Positions 25,545 to 35,763 of a stretch of DNA of 64,000 nt are shown in pieces (the first letter of the stretch is position 1; each line of letters opens with the position of its first letter). Under the pieces are notes generated by a model. It was not told the DNA's origin, did no database searches, and worked only from the letters and a program-made list of their open reading frames with translations. The translations under genes were made by a program, and so were the position numbers. The stretch lies in NCBI GenBank assembly GCA_945871905.1, contig CAMBXL010000010.1, positions 18,501 through 82,500 of the forward strand. Reading direction: 5' to 3'. Origin of the DNA: Chitinophaga pinensis (GTDB lineage: Bacteria > Bacteroidota > Bacteroidia > NS11-12g > UBA955).

Positions 25545-28500
25545 ATGAAATCACGTTTTTTCAAATCAATTATTGGGCTTTTTTTACTTGTTAATTTCTC
25601 ATGCAATAACAGTTCACAAACCATAAAGATTATATACACCAATTTTAGCGAAGAAGTTTCTTTGTCTCAAAATTTAATTTTTAGATTCAGCGAGGACATT
25701 GTCAAAAACATTGACGAGATGAACGAGTTACAGCAAACAACAAATCCTATTTTATTTACCCCTTCTATTGAAGGAAAATTCAGATGGACGGATAAAAATG
25801 AAGTCATTTTTACGCCCCTTAAGTCTCTAAAAATTTGCACCAAATATGTCGCTATAATTAACGAAAGTCTTAAAAAATCATTTCAACTAAACCGCAACAT
25901 AGACAACAATTCAACCGAATTTCACACTCCATTTCTTAAAATAAGTTCCTTTCACGGCTTTTGGACATTAAATGAACAAACGGCCACTCCGATATTAAAA
26001 TTAAACATAGATTTTAACTATCCTGTTAAACCGAACGAATTTATTAATAAAACCAAAATCAGCATCAATGAAACCCCACAAAATTTCGCAACTACCAATG
26101 ACAAATCGAGTTCAGAAATCAGTGTTGAAATAGCAGATAAAAAAGCTTTAAAAGAAGATTTAAACATTCAATTAGAAATTGACAAAGGATTTGGACCAGC
26201 AGAAAGCGACTACAAAACTTCTGATTTATTTAAAGAACAACTTGTGGTTCCTTCACCTTATATACTATCAATCACTTCTGTTAACCAATCATTTGAAGGC
26301 AATATCGGTATTATTTCATTGGCTTGCTCGCAAGAAATAGAAGAAAGCTCTTTGAAAAATTGCTATAGCATAGAACCTCCATTAGAAACAACCATAGAAA
26401 AAACAAAAAATGGATTCGAAATCAGAGGAGAATTTGCGGAACAAGTTGGGTACACACTAACCATTAACAAAACGATAAAAGGGGTATTAGGTGGACAACT
26501 AAATGAACCATACTCTAGTAATTTGATGTTTGGAGAAATGCCTCCATCCATTAACTTTATCAACAAAAAAGCACTTTACATCTCCAGCAAAGGCAACCAA
26601 AACATCGGATTGAACATTACCAATATTCCTGAAGTTAATTTAAAAGTTAACAAAATTTTCAGCAACAATATCCTTTTATATCTAAACAATATGCAGGGTT
26701 ATGATTGGGAATACTATGAAGAAGATGGCGAAGAATCATACACCAGCTCCAACTATTATTACGAAGATTACAACGAACAATACAGTCAGGTGATCGTTGA
26801 CAAAACCATAGAAACTAAAAATCTTCCTAAGCAAAAAAACACTTCATTATTGAATGTCAACTTAAACAATGACAAGCGTTTTAAAGGCATCTATCACATT
26901 CAGGTTAAGAGTAATGGCGACGACTATTCTTCGGCCTCTAAACTAATCTCAATATCAGACATAGGCATATTGGCCAAACAAAGTCAAAATGATTTATTTG
27001 TTATGACCAACTCCATTTTAACAAGCGATGCCCTTTCTGATGTGGAGGTCAATCTGTACAGCAGTAATAATCAAAACTTATATACGTTAAAAACGGATGA
27101 AAACGGGATTGCTCATTTTAAGGACTTGGAATCAAAAACTGCGGGTTTTAAAATTGCAATGATTACTGTAGAAAGTAATGAAGATTTCAATTTTCTGCTT
27201 CTAAAAGACAACAAAATAGAAACCGCAAGATTTGAAACTGACGGAGTAAGAGAAAACAAAACTGGATGGTGGGCCTACTTATACAGCGCAAGAAACATAT
27301 ACAGACCCGGAGAAACCATCCCCTTTAATGCCATTGTAAGAAATGAATCTATGCAGAATTTGGATAACATTCCGTTGTTTATCAAACTCATTGCACCCAA
27401 TGGAAAAGTTTCTATGGAAAAACGAATAAACACCAATGAGCAAGGTGCAGCAAGTGCTTCTTTTACATCACTTCCAACTTACTTAACTGGACAATACACA
27501 TTGCAAGTATTGAACAGCAATGAAGTTGTATTAAACTCACAAAAAATCAGCATTGAAGAATTAGTACCAGACAAAATAAAAGTAAAAGTAAATTCCGACA
27601 AAGAGGATTACAGCATAGGACAGAAGATCCAAATAAATGGTGAAGCACTCACTTTTTTTGGACCACCTTCAGCTAATCGCGCTTACGAAAGTGAATTGTT
27701 GTTTAAAAGTGAATCTTTTTATTCTGAAAGTCACCCCAATTATGTCTTCAACATCCCCAACAAAATCAGATTTGAGCCTAATGTTGAAGAAGGAACGACG
27801 AATGAAAACGGCCTTTTCAGTCAAACATTTGACATACCAACCGAATGGCAAAATACAGGCTTTATCAAAGGGCAATCTTTTGTGACTGTTTTTGATGAAA
27901 ACAATAGACCTGTCAACAGGATTAAGAAATTCAACGTCCATACCCAAGGCGTTTATTATGGTATTGCCAGACATGAGCATTGGATAGACATGAACAAACC
28001 AATAACTTTCAAATTATTGGCATTAAATGCGTTAAAAAAACCAATCAATGCGAGCAATACCACTGTTGAGGTTTACAAAATTGAATGGCAGAATATTTTA
28101 GAGAATTACAATGGCACGTTTAAATACAATTCCAAACCAACAGAAAAGCTTTTACTATCAAAAAAAGTAAGTTTTAACAACGGGAAAGTTGACTTTATGT
28201 ACACGCCGTTATTATCGGGTGAATTCAAAATCAGGGTTAAACAAATTGGTATTCCTACAGGTTATTCAGAAACTTCATTTTACGCTTACCAATATGGCTC
28301 ATACAACGCCTCTTCATTTGAAGTGGACACCGATGGCGAGATTATCATTGAATCCAATCAAATCAAATACAATCACAATGAAACGGCTCAACTGCTATTT
28401 AAAACCCCATTCAATGGTAAACTTTTAGTAACCGTAGAACGAAACAAAATATTGGAATACCACCAATTGGAAACCAAAGACAAAACAGCTTCGTTAACAC

Positions 28501-30971
28501 TCGACCTAAACGAACAACATATTCCAAATATATACATCAATGCGACATTAATTAAAAAAATGGCAGATAACAGTTTGCCATTAACAGTTGCACATGGTTT
28601 GATAAACATTAGTATTAACAAAGAGAAAACAGAAATCCCAGTTTCTATCAGTTGCGCCGAAAGCAGCCGCTCAAAGACAAAACAAAACATTAAAATAAAA
28701 ACATTACCCAATGCAGAAGTCACTGTTTCGATTGTTGATGAAGGCATATTATCAATAAAAAACTTCAAATCACCCAACCCGTTTCAATATTTTTATCAAA
28801 AAAGAGCTTTAATGGTTAATAGTTTTGATTTATATGCCCGCTTATTTCCTGAAATGACAAGTACTGCCAGCGGTGGGGATGGATTAGGTCTTGAAAAAAG
28901 GGTTAATCCGCTTTCAACCAATCGTTTCAAACCTTTAAGTATTTGGAGTGGAATAATGAAAGCAAATGCCCAAGGGGAAGTCAATTTTGAGGCCAATATT
29001 CCACAATTTTATGGTGCTGTAAGAATAATGGCAGTTTCATACAAAGACGAGGCTTTTGGATCTGCAGAAAAGGAAGTCAAGATTTTCGACCCGTTAGTCA
29101 TTAGTACTTCACTTCCACGATTTTTATCACCAAACGATGAAATTAAAATGGGTATCAATATCAATAACACCACTCAATCTGTGATGAAAATAAATCCGGA
29201 TGTGATGGTGGAAGGGCCTTTAGAACTCATTGACAAAATCAATGAAACCATTCAAATAAACCCAGGTAAAGAAGCGCTGATTTATTACACATTGAAAGCT
29301 AAAAATGAATTGGGGAAAGGCTTGGTGAAGGTAAAAATAAAAGGCAACGAAACATTGTTCACCGAAGTCACGGAAATTAGTGTTAGACCTGCTGCAAGTT
29401 TTACGATCCATTCTCACGAGGGTCAATTAAAACCAGGCGAGAAATTTGAAACAGAAATAAAAGATGCTTTCTTAAATACGCCCAACACCAGCATCTATAT
29501 AGACAACAATCCATTAGCTCAAATTACTTCTCATTTTTTAAAATTAGTCCGCTACCCTCATGGTTGTGCAGAACAGACTATTTCAACAGCAATGCCACAA
29601 ATATTATTTCCAGAATTTGCAAAAGCATTAGGTAAATTCATGAATCAAACCTCCGCTGAAGAATCTGAGCTAAACCCAACGTACAATGTAAACCAAGCCA
29701 TAAAGAAAATAAACAACCTAATAAGTTCCGATGGCAATATTAGTTATTGGCCAGGAGAACACAATCATTCGTTGTACCTCAATGCCTATGCGCTTCACTT
29801 CCTTGTAGAGTGTGACAAAAAAGGGTTTGAAATCAACAAAAACAACAAAAGCAAATTGATTTCATTGTGTACGATTAAATCCTCGGCGAATCTTACAGAA
29901 AAAGAATCAATGAACGAGATAAGCAATTTAGCAGAAAACGGGAAACAATACATAAGTAGGGAGAAAATTTATGCACTGTATATTTTGGCCTTGGCTGGCA
30001 ATCCGAGTAAAAGCTCAATGAATTACTGCAAAATGTCCAAATCCAAGCTACACAATTCTTCTCAATATATTCTAGCGGCAACATATGCCTTGTGTGGAGA
30101 CATGAAAAGCTTTAATGAACTAATGCCTAAACAATACAGTCGCGAGAATGACAATGTTTGGAATTGGTATCATTTTTCATCTCCAATTAGGGACAAAGCA
30201 TTGGTATTGAATGCTCTTATTGAGTCACAACCCAATCATCCACAAGTTTATGAATTGGCAAAAAGCTTAAGCAAGGACCTCAAAAACAATCCAAATCTCA
30301 ATACCAATGAAATGGGATTTAGCATTACAGCATTGGGTAAATTCAGCCTCAAAAACACCAATAAAGGAGGGAAAGCGAATGTGTTTATTGACCAAAAACA
30401 AGTATTAGAATTTACTGGCAAAAACAGCCTTTACAAAACTCAAAAAGCACATAACTTAATTCAAATCAATAGCACCGGCACAGGTAATATTTTTTACACC
30501 ATAGTAACAGAAGGCATTGGGAATGGCAAATACTACACAGAAGAAGACAAAGGGTTAACGGTAAGAAGAACTTTTTTAAACCGATATGGTTCGAGTATTA
30601 ATCAAACCCAAATAAAACAAAACGACTTGGTAGTAGTAAAAATCAACATAAGCAGACCGTATGGAGGAGGAATTCGCAACATTGCCATTACCGACATCCT
30701 TCCTGCTGGTTTAGAAATTGAGAATCCAAGAATTACAGCTACCAAAGAATTGTCGTGGATGAAAAACCAATCGTACCCAAGCTATATGGATGTTAGGGAT
30801 GACCGCATTAATTTTTTCCTAGACATTGGCAACAACAAAACCGAGTCTTTGTATTACATGTGTCGTGCAGTTTCCAAAGGAACTTTTGTATTGGGACCTA
30901 TTCAAGCAGATGCTATGTACGACCCAAGTATCCACAGTTACCACGGCAAAGGAACTTTGATTGTTAATTAA
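25545..30971 (+). CDS. Alpha-2-macroglobulin lipoprotein with thioester motif
   Basis: The 1808-residue protein resembles E. coli YfhM. A lipoprotein signal ends at Cys20 (FLLVNFSC). An N-terminal Ig-like domain follows, then a chain of macroglobulin domains with the MG2 signature (ARNIYRPGETIPFNAIVR), the A2M domain (RFKPLSIWSG, IPQFYGAVRIMAVSYKDEAFG), a thioester-domain alpha barrel and a C-terminal MG10-like domain. The thioester motif reads HGCAEQT, with Cys1341 and Gln1344. Such proteins trap attacking proteases in a bait region and bind them covalently. An acidic Tyr-rich loop lies near residues 389-415. Start ATG 25545; no protein partner is encoded beside it. Confidence 0.9.
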   Translation: MKSRFFKSIIGLFLLVNFSCNNSSQTIKIIYTNFSEEVSLSQNLIFRFSEDIVKNIDEMNELQQTTNPILFTPSIEGKFRWTDKNEVIFTPLKSLKICTKYVAIINESLKKSFQLNRNIDNNSTEFHTPFLKISSFHGFWTLNEQTATPILKLNIDFNYPVKPNEFINKTKISINETPQNFATTNDKSSSEISVEIADKKALKEDLNIQLEIDKGFGPAESDYKTSDLFKEQLVVPSPYILSITSVNQSFEGNIGIISLACSQEIEESSLKNCYSIEPPLETTIEKTKNGFEIRGEFAEQVGYTLTINKTIKGVLGGQLNEPYSSNLMFGEMPPSINFINKKALYISSKGNQNIGLNITNIPEVNLKVNKIFSNNILLYLNNMQGYDWEYYEEDGEESYTSSNYYYEDYNEQYSQVIVDKTIETKNLPKQKNTSLLNVNLNNDKRFKGIYHIQVKSNGDDYSSASKLISISDIGILAKQSQNDLFVMTNSILTSDALSDVEVNLYSSNNQNLYTLKTDENGIAHFKDLESKTAGFKIAMITVESNEDFNFLLLKDNKIETARFETDGVRENKTGWWAYLYSARNIYRPGETIPFNAIVRNESMQNLDNIPLFIKLIAPNGKVSMEKRINTNEQGAASASFTSLPTYLTGQYTLQVLNSNEVVLNSQKISIEELVPDKIKVKVNSDKEDYSIGQKIQINGEALTFFGPPSANRAYESELLFKSESFYSESHPNYVFNIPNKIRFEPNVEEGTTNENGLFSQTFDIPTEWQNTGFIKGQSFVTVFDENNRPVNRIKKFNVHTQGVYYGIARHEHWIDMNKPITFKLLALNALKKPINASNTTVEVYKIEWQNILENYNGTFKYNSKPTEKLLLSKKVSFNNGKVDFMYTPLLSGEFKIRVKQIGIPTGYSETSFYAYQYGSYNASSFEVDTDGEIIIESNQIKYNHNETAQLLFKTPFNGKLLVTVERNKILEYHQLETKDKTASLTLDLNEQHIPNIYINATLIKKMADNSLPLTVAHGLINISINKEKTEIPVSISCAESSRSKTKQNIKIKTLPNAEVTVSIVDEGILSIKNFKSPNPFQYFYQKRALMVNSFDLYARLFPEMTSTASGGDGLGLEKRVNPLSTNRFKPLSIWSGIMKANAQGEVNFEANIPQFYGAVRIMAVSYKDEAFGSAEKEVKIFDPLVISTSLPRFLSPNDEIKMGININNTTQSVMKINPDVMVEGPLELIDKINETIQINPGKEALIYYTLKAKNELGKGLVKVKIKGNETLFTEVTEISVRPAASFTIHSHEGQLKPGEKFETEIKDAFLNTPNTSIYIDNNPLAQITSHFLKLVRYPHGCAEQTISTAMPQILFPEFAKALGKFMNQTSAEESELNPTYNVNQAIKKINNLISSDGNISYWPGEHNHSLYLNAYALHFLVECDKKGFEINKNNKSKLISLCTIKSSANLTEKESMNEISNLAENGKQYISREKIYALYILALAGNPSKSSMNYCKMSKSKLHNSSQYILAATYALCGDMKSFNELMPKQYSRENDNVWNWYHFSSPIRDKALVLNALIESQPNHPQVYELAKSLSKDLKNNPNLNTNEMGFSITALGKFSLKNTNKGGKANVFIDQKQVLEFTGKNSLYKTQKAHNLIQINSTGTGNIFYTIVTEGIGNGKYYTEEDKGLTVRRTFLNRYGSSINQTQIKQNDLVVVKINISRPYGGGIRNIAITDILPAGLEIENPRITATKELSWMKNQSYPSYMDVRDDRINFFLDIGNNKTESLYYMCRAVSKGTFVLGPIQADAMYDPSIHSYHGKGTLIVN

Positions 30972-30996
30972 CAGAAATTTAGATAATTTCGCAGCA

Positions 30997-31992
30997 ATGA
31001 AAATAGATTGTCACGCACATATAATGCCTCCTACGTGGCCCGACCTTAAACACAAGTTTGGCTATGGTGGATTTATTTATTTAGAACAAGATCATGAAAG
31101 CAAAACCGCCAACATGATGCGTGATGATGGTAAATTTTTCAGAAAAGTTGAACAAAACTGTTTTAATCCAGAAGCAATATTATGGGACATGTCGGCTAAC
31201 AATGTCGACAAAATGGTTTTGTGTACTGTACCTGTTTTGTTCAATTATTGGGCAAAGCCTAAAGATGGAGCGTGGTGGTCGGCCTTTCTAAACGACCATA
31301 TTGCAGGCATACAAAACGATTACCCCGACAAATTTATAGCCTTAGGCACTCTTCCTATGCAAGACATTCCTTTGGCTATTAAAGAATTGGAAAGAATAAA
31401 AACATTGGGAATTAAAGGGGTTCAAATAGGTTCAAACATTAACAACATCAATTTGGATGACAACCGTTTCTTACCTTTTTATGAAGCAATGGAAAGTTTA
31501 GACATGGCTTTGTTTATTCATCCTTGGGAGATGATGGGAGAAGATTATATTCAAAAATTTTGGTTGCCTTGGTTGGTAGGGATGCCCGCAGAGACAAGCA
31601 GGGCTATTTGTTGTATGATATTTGGCGGTATTTTTGATAAATTCCCAAAACTAAGAGTGATGTATGCCCATGCGGGAGGTTCTTTTCCATTTACACTTGG
31701 AAGAATAGCACATGGTTGGTCGGTTAGACCAGATTTGGTCAACCTAAACGATGTAAAAAACCCTAAAGATTACATTGGCAAATTTTGGGTTGATGGCATT
31801 ACGCACGACACAGATGCTTTTAATTATTTACTAAACATGTTCGGTGCTGATAAAATATGCTATGGCACAGACTATCCCTTCCCTTTGGGCGATTTGGAAC
31901 ATGGCAAATTTATTGAAGAAAACACGCTGATATCAAAGAGTGACAAAAATAAAATATTCAGTGAATCTGTCTTAAAATTTTTAAATATCTAA
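30997..31992 (+). CDS. Aminocarboxymuconate-semialdehyde decarboxylase
   Basis: The 331-residue amidohydrolase matches ACMSD along its whole length, including the eukaryotic-type segments FNYWAKPKD, LGTLPMQDIPLA, WLPWLVGMPAETS and GTDYPFPLGDLE. The zinc ligands can be read: His6 and His8 (CHAH), His175 (FIHPWE), His225 (YAHAGG) and Asp292 (GTDYP). ACMSD decarboxylates the kynurenine-pathway intermediate ACMS to 2-aminomuconate semialdehyde, diverting tryptophan carbon from NAD synthesis to breakdown. ATG 30997 was chosen over TTG 30961, which overlaps the macroglobulin stop. No other kynurenine gene is in the window; the RNA methyltransferase follows with no gap. Confidence 0.88.
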   Translation: MKIDCHAHIMPPTWPDLKHKFGYGGFIYLEQDHESKTANMMRDDGKFFRKVEQNCFNPEAILWDMSANNVDKMVLCTVPVLFNYWAKPKDGAWWSAFLNDHIAGIQNDYPDKFIALGTLPMQDIPLAIKELERIKTLGIKGVQIGSNINNINLDDNRFLPFYEAMESLDMALFIHPWEMMGEDYIQKFWLPWLVGMPAETSRAICCMIFGGIFDKFPKLRVMYAHAGGSFPFTLGRIAHGWSVRPDLVNLNDVKNPKDYIGKFWVDGITHDTDAFNYLLNMFGADKICYGTDYPFPLGDLEHGKFIEENTLISKSDKNKIFSESVLKFLNI

Positions 31993-32799
31993 TTGAATTT
32001 CCAAACCAAACATAGCATTACAAGTTCGGCCAATCCTAAATTCAAATTTCTATTACAACTAGAAAAATCGAAATTTAGGAAAGAACAACAATTGGCACTT
32101 GTAGAGGGGGAAAAAGAAATTGAAATGGCATTAGCTGGTCAATCTGAGTTTCATTCCGTTTATTTTTTACAAGAGAAAGCTAAGCATTCTGTCCTTAATC
32201 AAATCAGCAATAAGTTTAAAAACATTGAATTTATTGAATTGAACCAAGCATTATTTTCAAAACTCACTTACAGAGAAACTACAGGCGGAATTATTGCTTG
32301 TATAAAAACACCTTCACACCATTTATCTGATTTAAAGATTCAGAAAAACGCGCTTTTATTAATTGTTGAGGGAGTGGAGAAACCCGGCAACTTAGGTGCT
32401 ATTTTGAGAACTGCGGATGCCTGTCAAATTGATGCGGTCATTGGCACACATATTCCTAGCGACTTATACAATCCCAATATTATACGTTCAAGTTTAGGAA
32501 CTGTTTTTACCGTTCCAGTTGCCTTAAGTAGCAATCAAGAACTTCAGGAATGGCTAAGCAAAAACAACTTTAAGACCTATTGTACCAATTTACACCAAGC
32601 GAGCGACTATCATTTGAGCGATTACAAGGGCAACATTGCCATAGTCGTAGGAACCGAAGCCACAGGAGTGAGTAAAGATTGGATAGGTTTTGCTGACCAA
32701 AACATCAAAATACCCATGTTAGGCAAAATAGACAGCATGAATGTTTCGGTTGCAGCAGCTATTGTGCTTTATGAAGCAAAGAGACAGAGGGGATTTTAG
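31993..32799 (+). CDS. SpoU/TrmH-family RNA 2'-O-methyltransferase
   Basis: The 268-residue protein has an N-terminal substrate-binding domain of about 100 residues. The SPOUT catalytic domain follows, with its three motifs: EKPGNLGAILRTADA, VVGTEATGVSKDW and IPMLGKIDSMNVSVAAAI. It methylates the ribose 2'-OH of a nucleotide in rRNA or tRNA using S-adenosylmethionine. The exact site is not readable, though the layout suits the rRNA-modifying TrmH/RlmB-like group. The start is TTG 31993, immediately after the ACMSD stop; no in-frame ATG lies near the expected N-terminus. Confidence 0.87.
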   Translation: MNFQTKHSITSSANPKFKFLLQLEKSKFRKEQQLALVEGEKEIEMALAGQSEFHSVYFLQEKAKHSVLNQISNKFKNIEFIELNQALFSKLTYRETTGGIIACIKTPSHHLSDLKIQKNALLLIVEGVEKPGNLGAILRTADACQIDAVIGTHIPSDLYNPNIIRSSLGTVFTVPVALSSNQELQEWLSKNNFKTYCTNLHQASDYHLSDYKGNIAIVVGTEATGVSKDWIGFADQNIKIPMLGKIDSMNVSVAAAIVLYEAKRQRGF

Positions 32800-32866
32800 T
32801 TCTTACTAAATATATCATTTAACTTAGTAAGTTCCATTTCAAATAACCATCAACAAAACACACCCC

Positions 32867-33943
32867 TTATTTCTGAGCGTTTCTGTAGAGCAGAAAGCCT
32901 ACACCAGCGAATATAAAATTAGGTATCCAAACTGCAATAATAGGATTCATTAACCCTGTATTGCCATAGGTATTAAAATACTGAATTACGAATAAATAGA
33001 TAAAACTAATAAAAATACCAATCCCTAAATTCAACCCAACCCCACCTCTACTCTTTTTGGTTGATACACAAACACCGATGAATGCCAATATGAATGTTGA
33101 AAATGGAGCTGCATATCGCCTGTACTTTTCGGTGATATAAAAATGCAAATTTTCATTCCCTTTGAGCTTTTCTTCTTCAATAAACTGGCTCAACTCATTG
33201 ATATTAAAAGCCATCACATCATCATTTCTTCTGAAAAAATCATCAGGATTAAAAGGAATTAATGTATCCAAGTAACGTCCCGTTTCAACAACATGATTTC
33301 CCGTTGGCAAGTATTTCCTTACCATGTAGTCCTCTAGTCTCCATTTGTTGTTTTTTCTGTTCCAACTGATTCTACGAGCGAATAACTTAGATTTAAGTTC
33401 ATTGCCATCAAAGACCTCCAATGAAACACCGGAACCAGTACTGTCATTTCCAAAAAACTCCATGTAAAAATAGGTATTTGGCAAAATTTGTGCGTGGGTA
33501 TTATTGACATACTTGTCATGCCTTTCTCTGACATATTCATTTTCGAAAGCCACCCTTTTTTTATCAGAACTAGGAATAATATAGGCATTTAAAAAAAATG
33601 AAAGGACCGCAAAAAATGTAGCAGCAATCATGTATGGTCTTATAATTCTGTTATAGGTAACACCTGCAGCTAGAGTGGCAATAATTTCACTTTTGGACGC
33701 CAATTTAGAAGTAAAGAATATAACCGATATGAATATGAAAATAGGACTAAACAGGTTCAAGAAAAAGGGAATATAATTGAGGTAATACACAAATATAATT
33801 TTATTAATTGGGGCATTCCTCTTTAAAAAATCATCTAATTTTTCAGAAACGTCGAAAATGATGATAATTATTATAAATAAACTCAATGTTACAACAAAGG
33901 TTGTAAAGAATTTTTTGATAATATAAAGGTCAAACTTTTTCAA
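32867..33943 (-). CDS. LptF/LptG-family lipopolysaccharide export permease
   Basis: The 358-residue protein has the YjgP/YjgQ layout: three N-terminal membrane helices (about residues 12-110), a periplasmic beta-rich domain (about 125-265) and three C-terminal helices. KFDLYIIKKFFTTF at the start and SFIYLFVIQYFNTYG near the end are typical. With LptB and LptC it pulls LPS out of the inner membrane. Bacteroidota carry two such proteins; the copy beside tgt is usually called LptG-like. The start is TTG 33943, nine bases after the tgt stop, and the gene is last in the ubiE-porT-tgt run. Confidence 0.87.
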   Translation of the reverse strand: MKKFDLYIIKKFFTTFVVTLSLFIIIIIIFDVSEKLDDFLKRNAPINKIIFVYYLNYIPFFLNLFSPIFIFISVIFFTSKLASKSEIIATLAAGVTYNRIIRPYMIAATFFAVLSFFLNAYIIPSSDKKRVAFENEYVRERHDKYVNNTHAQILPNTYFYMEFFGNDSTGSGVSLEVFDGNELKSKLFARRISWNRKNNKWRLEDYMVRKYLPTGNHVVETGRYLDTLIPFNPDDFFRRNDDVMAFNINELSQFIEEEKLKGNENLHFYITEKYRRYAAPFSTFILAFIGVCVSTKKSRGGVGLNLGIGIFISFIYLFVIQYFNTYGNTGLMNPIIAVWIPNFIFAGVGFLLYRNAQK

Positions 33944-33952
33944 ACAATAAGA

Positions 33953-35071
33953 TTAAAGCTTTCTATTCAATTTTTGTACCATTACATTTTTCCATGACAC
34001 AAAACTACCATCAATTATTCGTTGACGGGCTTGTTTAACAAGGGTTAAATAAATACTTAAATTTTGCAAACTTGCTAATTGGGGACCAAGCATTTCACCT
34101 GCCATAAACAAATGTCTGATATAAGCCTTAGAATATTGAGGCAATAATGTTGCATCAAGTGGCGAAAAATCCTTCTCCCACTTTTTATTTTTGATGTTAA
34201 TCATCCCCTCTTCGGTAAAGATTGTTCCGTTTCTACCATTCCTCGTTGGCATTACACAGTCAAACATATCTACTCCCAAGGCTATACACTCCAAAATATT
34301 GGCAGGAGTTCCTACTCCCATTAAATAACGAGGCTTTTCTTTCGGCAATATTTCACACACTAGCTCTGTAAGTTCATACATTACTTCATGTGGTTCTCCT
34401 ACACTTAATCCACCAATGGCATTTCCAAAACAATTTTTATTGGCTATAAACTCTGCGCTTTCCTTTCGTAAGTCCTTAAAAGAACTCCCTTGTAAAATGG
34501 GGAAAAGCACCTGTTCATAGCCATACAAAGGCTCTGTATTATCAAATCTTTCAATACACCTGTCCAACCACCTGTGAGTTAGGTGCATACTATTGCGAGC
34601 ATACTCGTAGGTTGAAGGATAGGGAGGACATTCATCAAATGCCATAATAATATCCGCACCTATTTGTCGCTGAATATCCATTACGTTTTCTGGCGTAAAT
34701 AGGTGTCTACTGCCATCAATATGCGATTGGAACTTTGCTCCTTCCTCTGTCAATTTTCGTTTTTCTGCCAAAGAGTATACCTGATAACCTCCACTGTCTG
34801 TTAAAATAGGCCTATCCCAACCGATAAATTGATGTAATCCTCCAGCTTCTTCCAGCACAGAAGTTCCGGGTCTAAGATAGAGATGATAGGTATTTCCGAG
34901 TATTATATGAGCGTCAATTTCATTTTTCAATTGACTTTGGTTGATAGCTTTTACACTTCCGATAGTGCCAACAGGCATAAAAATGGGTGTTTCTATAACA
35001 CCATGGTCGGTATGAATAGAACCAGCACGTGCACTACTTTCTGAATCAGTATGTTGTAAATTAAAAATCAA
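33953..35071 (-). CDS. tgt: tRNA-guanine transglycosylase Tgt
   Basis: The 372-residue enzyme swaps guanine 34 for preQ1 in tRNAs for Asp, Asn, His and Tyr. The catalytic residues are present: Asp92 in TDSGGYQV and the nucleophile Asp271 in DCVMPTRNGRNG. The zinc site that usually reads CxCxxC plus His is replaced: the region 302-320 is FSPLDATLLPQYSKAYIRH without Cys, and the His is Gln336. The start is TTG 35071, sharing TTGA with the porT stop, so translation is probably coupled. The fold and length are otherwise normal. Confidence 0.92.
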   Translation of the reverse strand: MIFNLQHTDSESSARAGSIHTDHGVIETPIFMPVGTIGSVKAINQSQLKNEIDAHIILGNTYHLYLRPGTSVLEEAGGLHQFIGWDRPILTDSGGYQVYSLAEKRKLTEEGAKFQSHIDGSRHLFTPENVMDIQRQIGADIIMAFDECPPYPSTYEYARNSMHLTHRWLDRCIERFDNTEPLYGYEQVLFPILQGSSFKDLRKESAEFIANKNCFGNAIGGLSVGEPHEVMYELTELVCEILPKEKPRYLMGVGTPANILECIALGVDMFDCVMPTRNGRNGTIFTEEGMINIKNKKWEKDFSPLDATLLPQYSKAYIRHLFMAGEMLGPQLASLQNLSIYLTLVKQARQRIIDGSFVSWKNVMVQKLNRKL

Positions 35072-35763
35072 TTGTGGAAGTGAAATGAGATTTGAAAAAG
35101 GCGAGATTGAATTCTATCAATAGAACTTGCGTATATATAAGGGTCTGGACTAATCATATTAGTCAAACTATTACTCATTTTAAATTCTGTTGAGATAAGG
35201 GCCCATATTCCAAAATTTTCTATACCGAACCCATATTCATAGTAAAAAGAATTGGCTTTGAATGCGACCATTGGTTTATTAGGCGCTCTAATGGCATCTT
35301 CATTACTCTGAAAATCGTGAGTATAGCGAAGGCCTCCAATTAAATAAACCCTCGTATTATTGTGACGTTGGGAGTGGTATTTCAGCAGTAAACATTGATT
35401 CAAAGAAACGGTTTCTGTTTTAGCTATGTCTTCCCTATCGTCGAAAGTATATTTGAAATTCCTTTGCGAAAACTCTATTTGAGGCAAGTATCTAACTGTT
35501 GCAAATTTGCCAATGCGATAGTCTACAATACCTCCAAAACACAAGCCTGCAAAACCTTGGGTTGAAATCCTTCTAACAGAATCTCTTTGATAAAAATCAG
35601 GAGCCAAAAGTACTTTCGCTTTGGCAAATGAAGGAGCAAATGTAATTCCGAAATGGAATTTTGTTAAATCATAGCTTGGACGATGTTCTCTGCCCTGACC
35701 ATAAAGTTTTGAGACACAAAAGAAAAGAATTAAAACTATTTTACTCCTGTGTATATACTGCAT
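35068..35763 (-). CDS. porT: PorT-family T9SS outer-membrane beta-barrel protein
   Basis: The 231-residue protein has a signal peptide (MQYIHRSKIVLILFFCVSKLYGQ). An eight-strand-type beta-barrel sequence follows, with alternating aromatic strands ending in FQISFHFHN. Its opening (FHFGITFAPSFAKAKV) and its place after ubiE fit PorT/SprT, a component needed for type IX secretion and gliding. ATG 35763 is preferred to TTG 35787, since it gives a clean signal peptide; the gene overlaps the end of ubiE by 28 bases. The assignment rests on both the synteny and the sequence. Confidence 0.8.
   Translation of the reverse strand: MQYIHRSKIVLILFFCVSKLYGQGREHRPSYDLTKFHFGITFAPSFAKAKVLLAPDFYQRDSVRRISTQGFAGLCFGGIVDYRIGKFATVRYLPQIEFSQRNFKYTFDDREDIAKTETVSLNQCLLLKYHSQRHNNTRVYLIGGLRYTHDFQSNEDAIRAPNKPMVAFKANSFYYEYGFGIENFGIWALISTEFKMSNSLTNMISPDPYIYASSIDRIQSRLFQISFHFHN

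Noticed and set aside
27669..28996. Several open frames of 80-130 codons antisense to the macroglobulin gene
   Set aside because: They lie wholly within a well-matched 1808-residue gene and look like reverse-frame shadows in AT-rich DNA.
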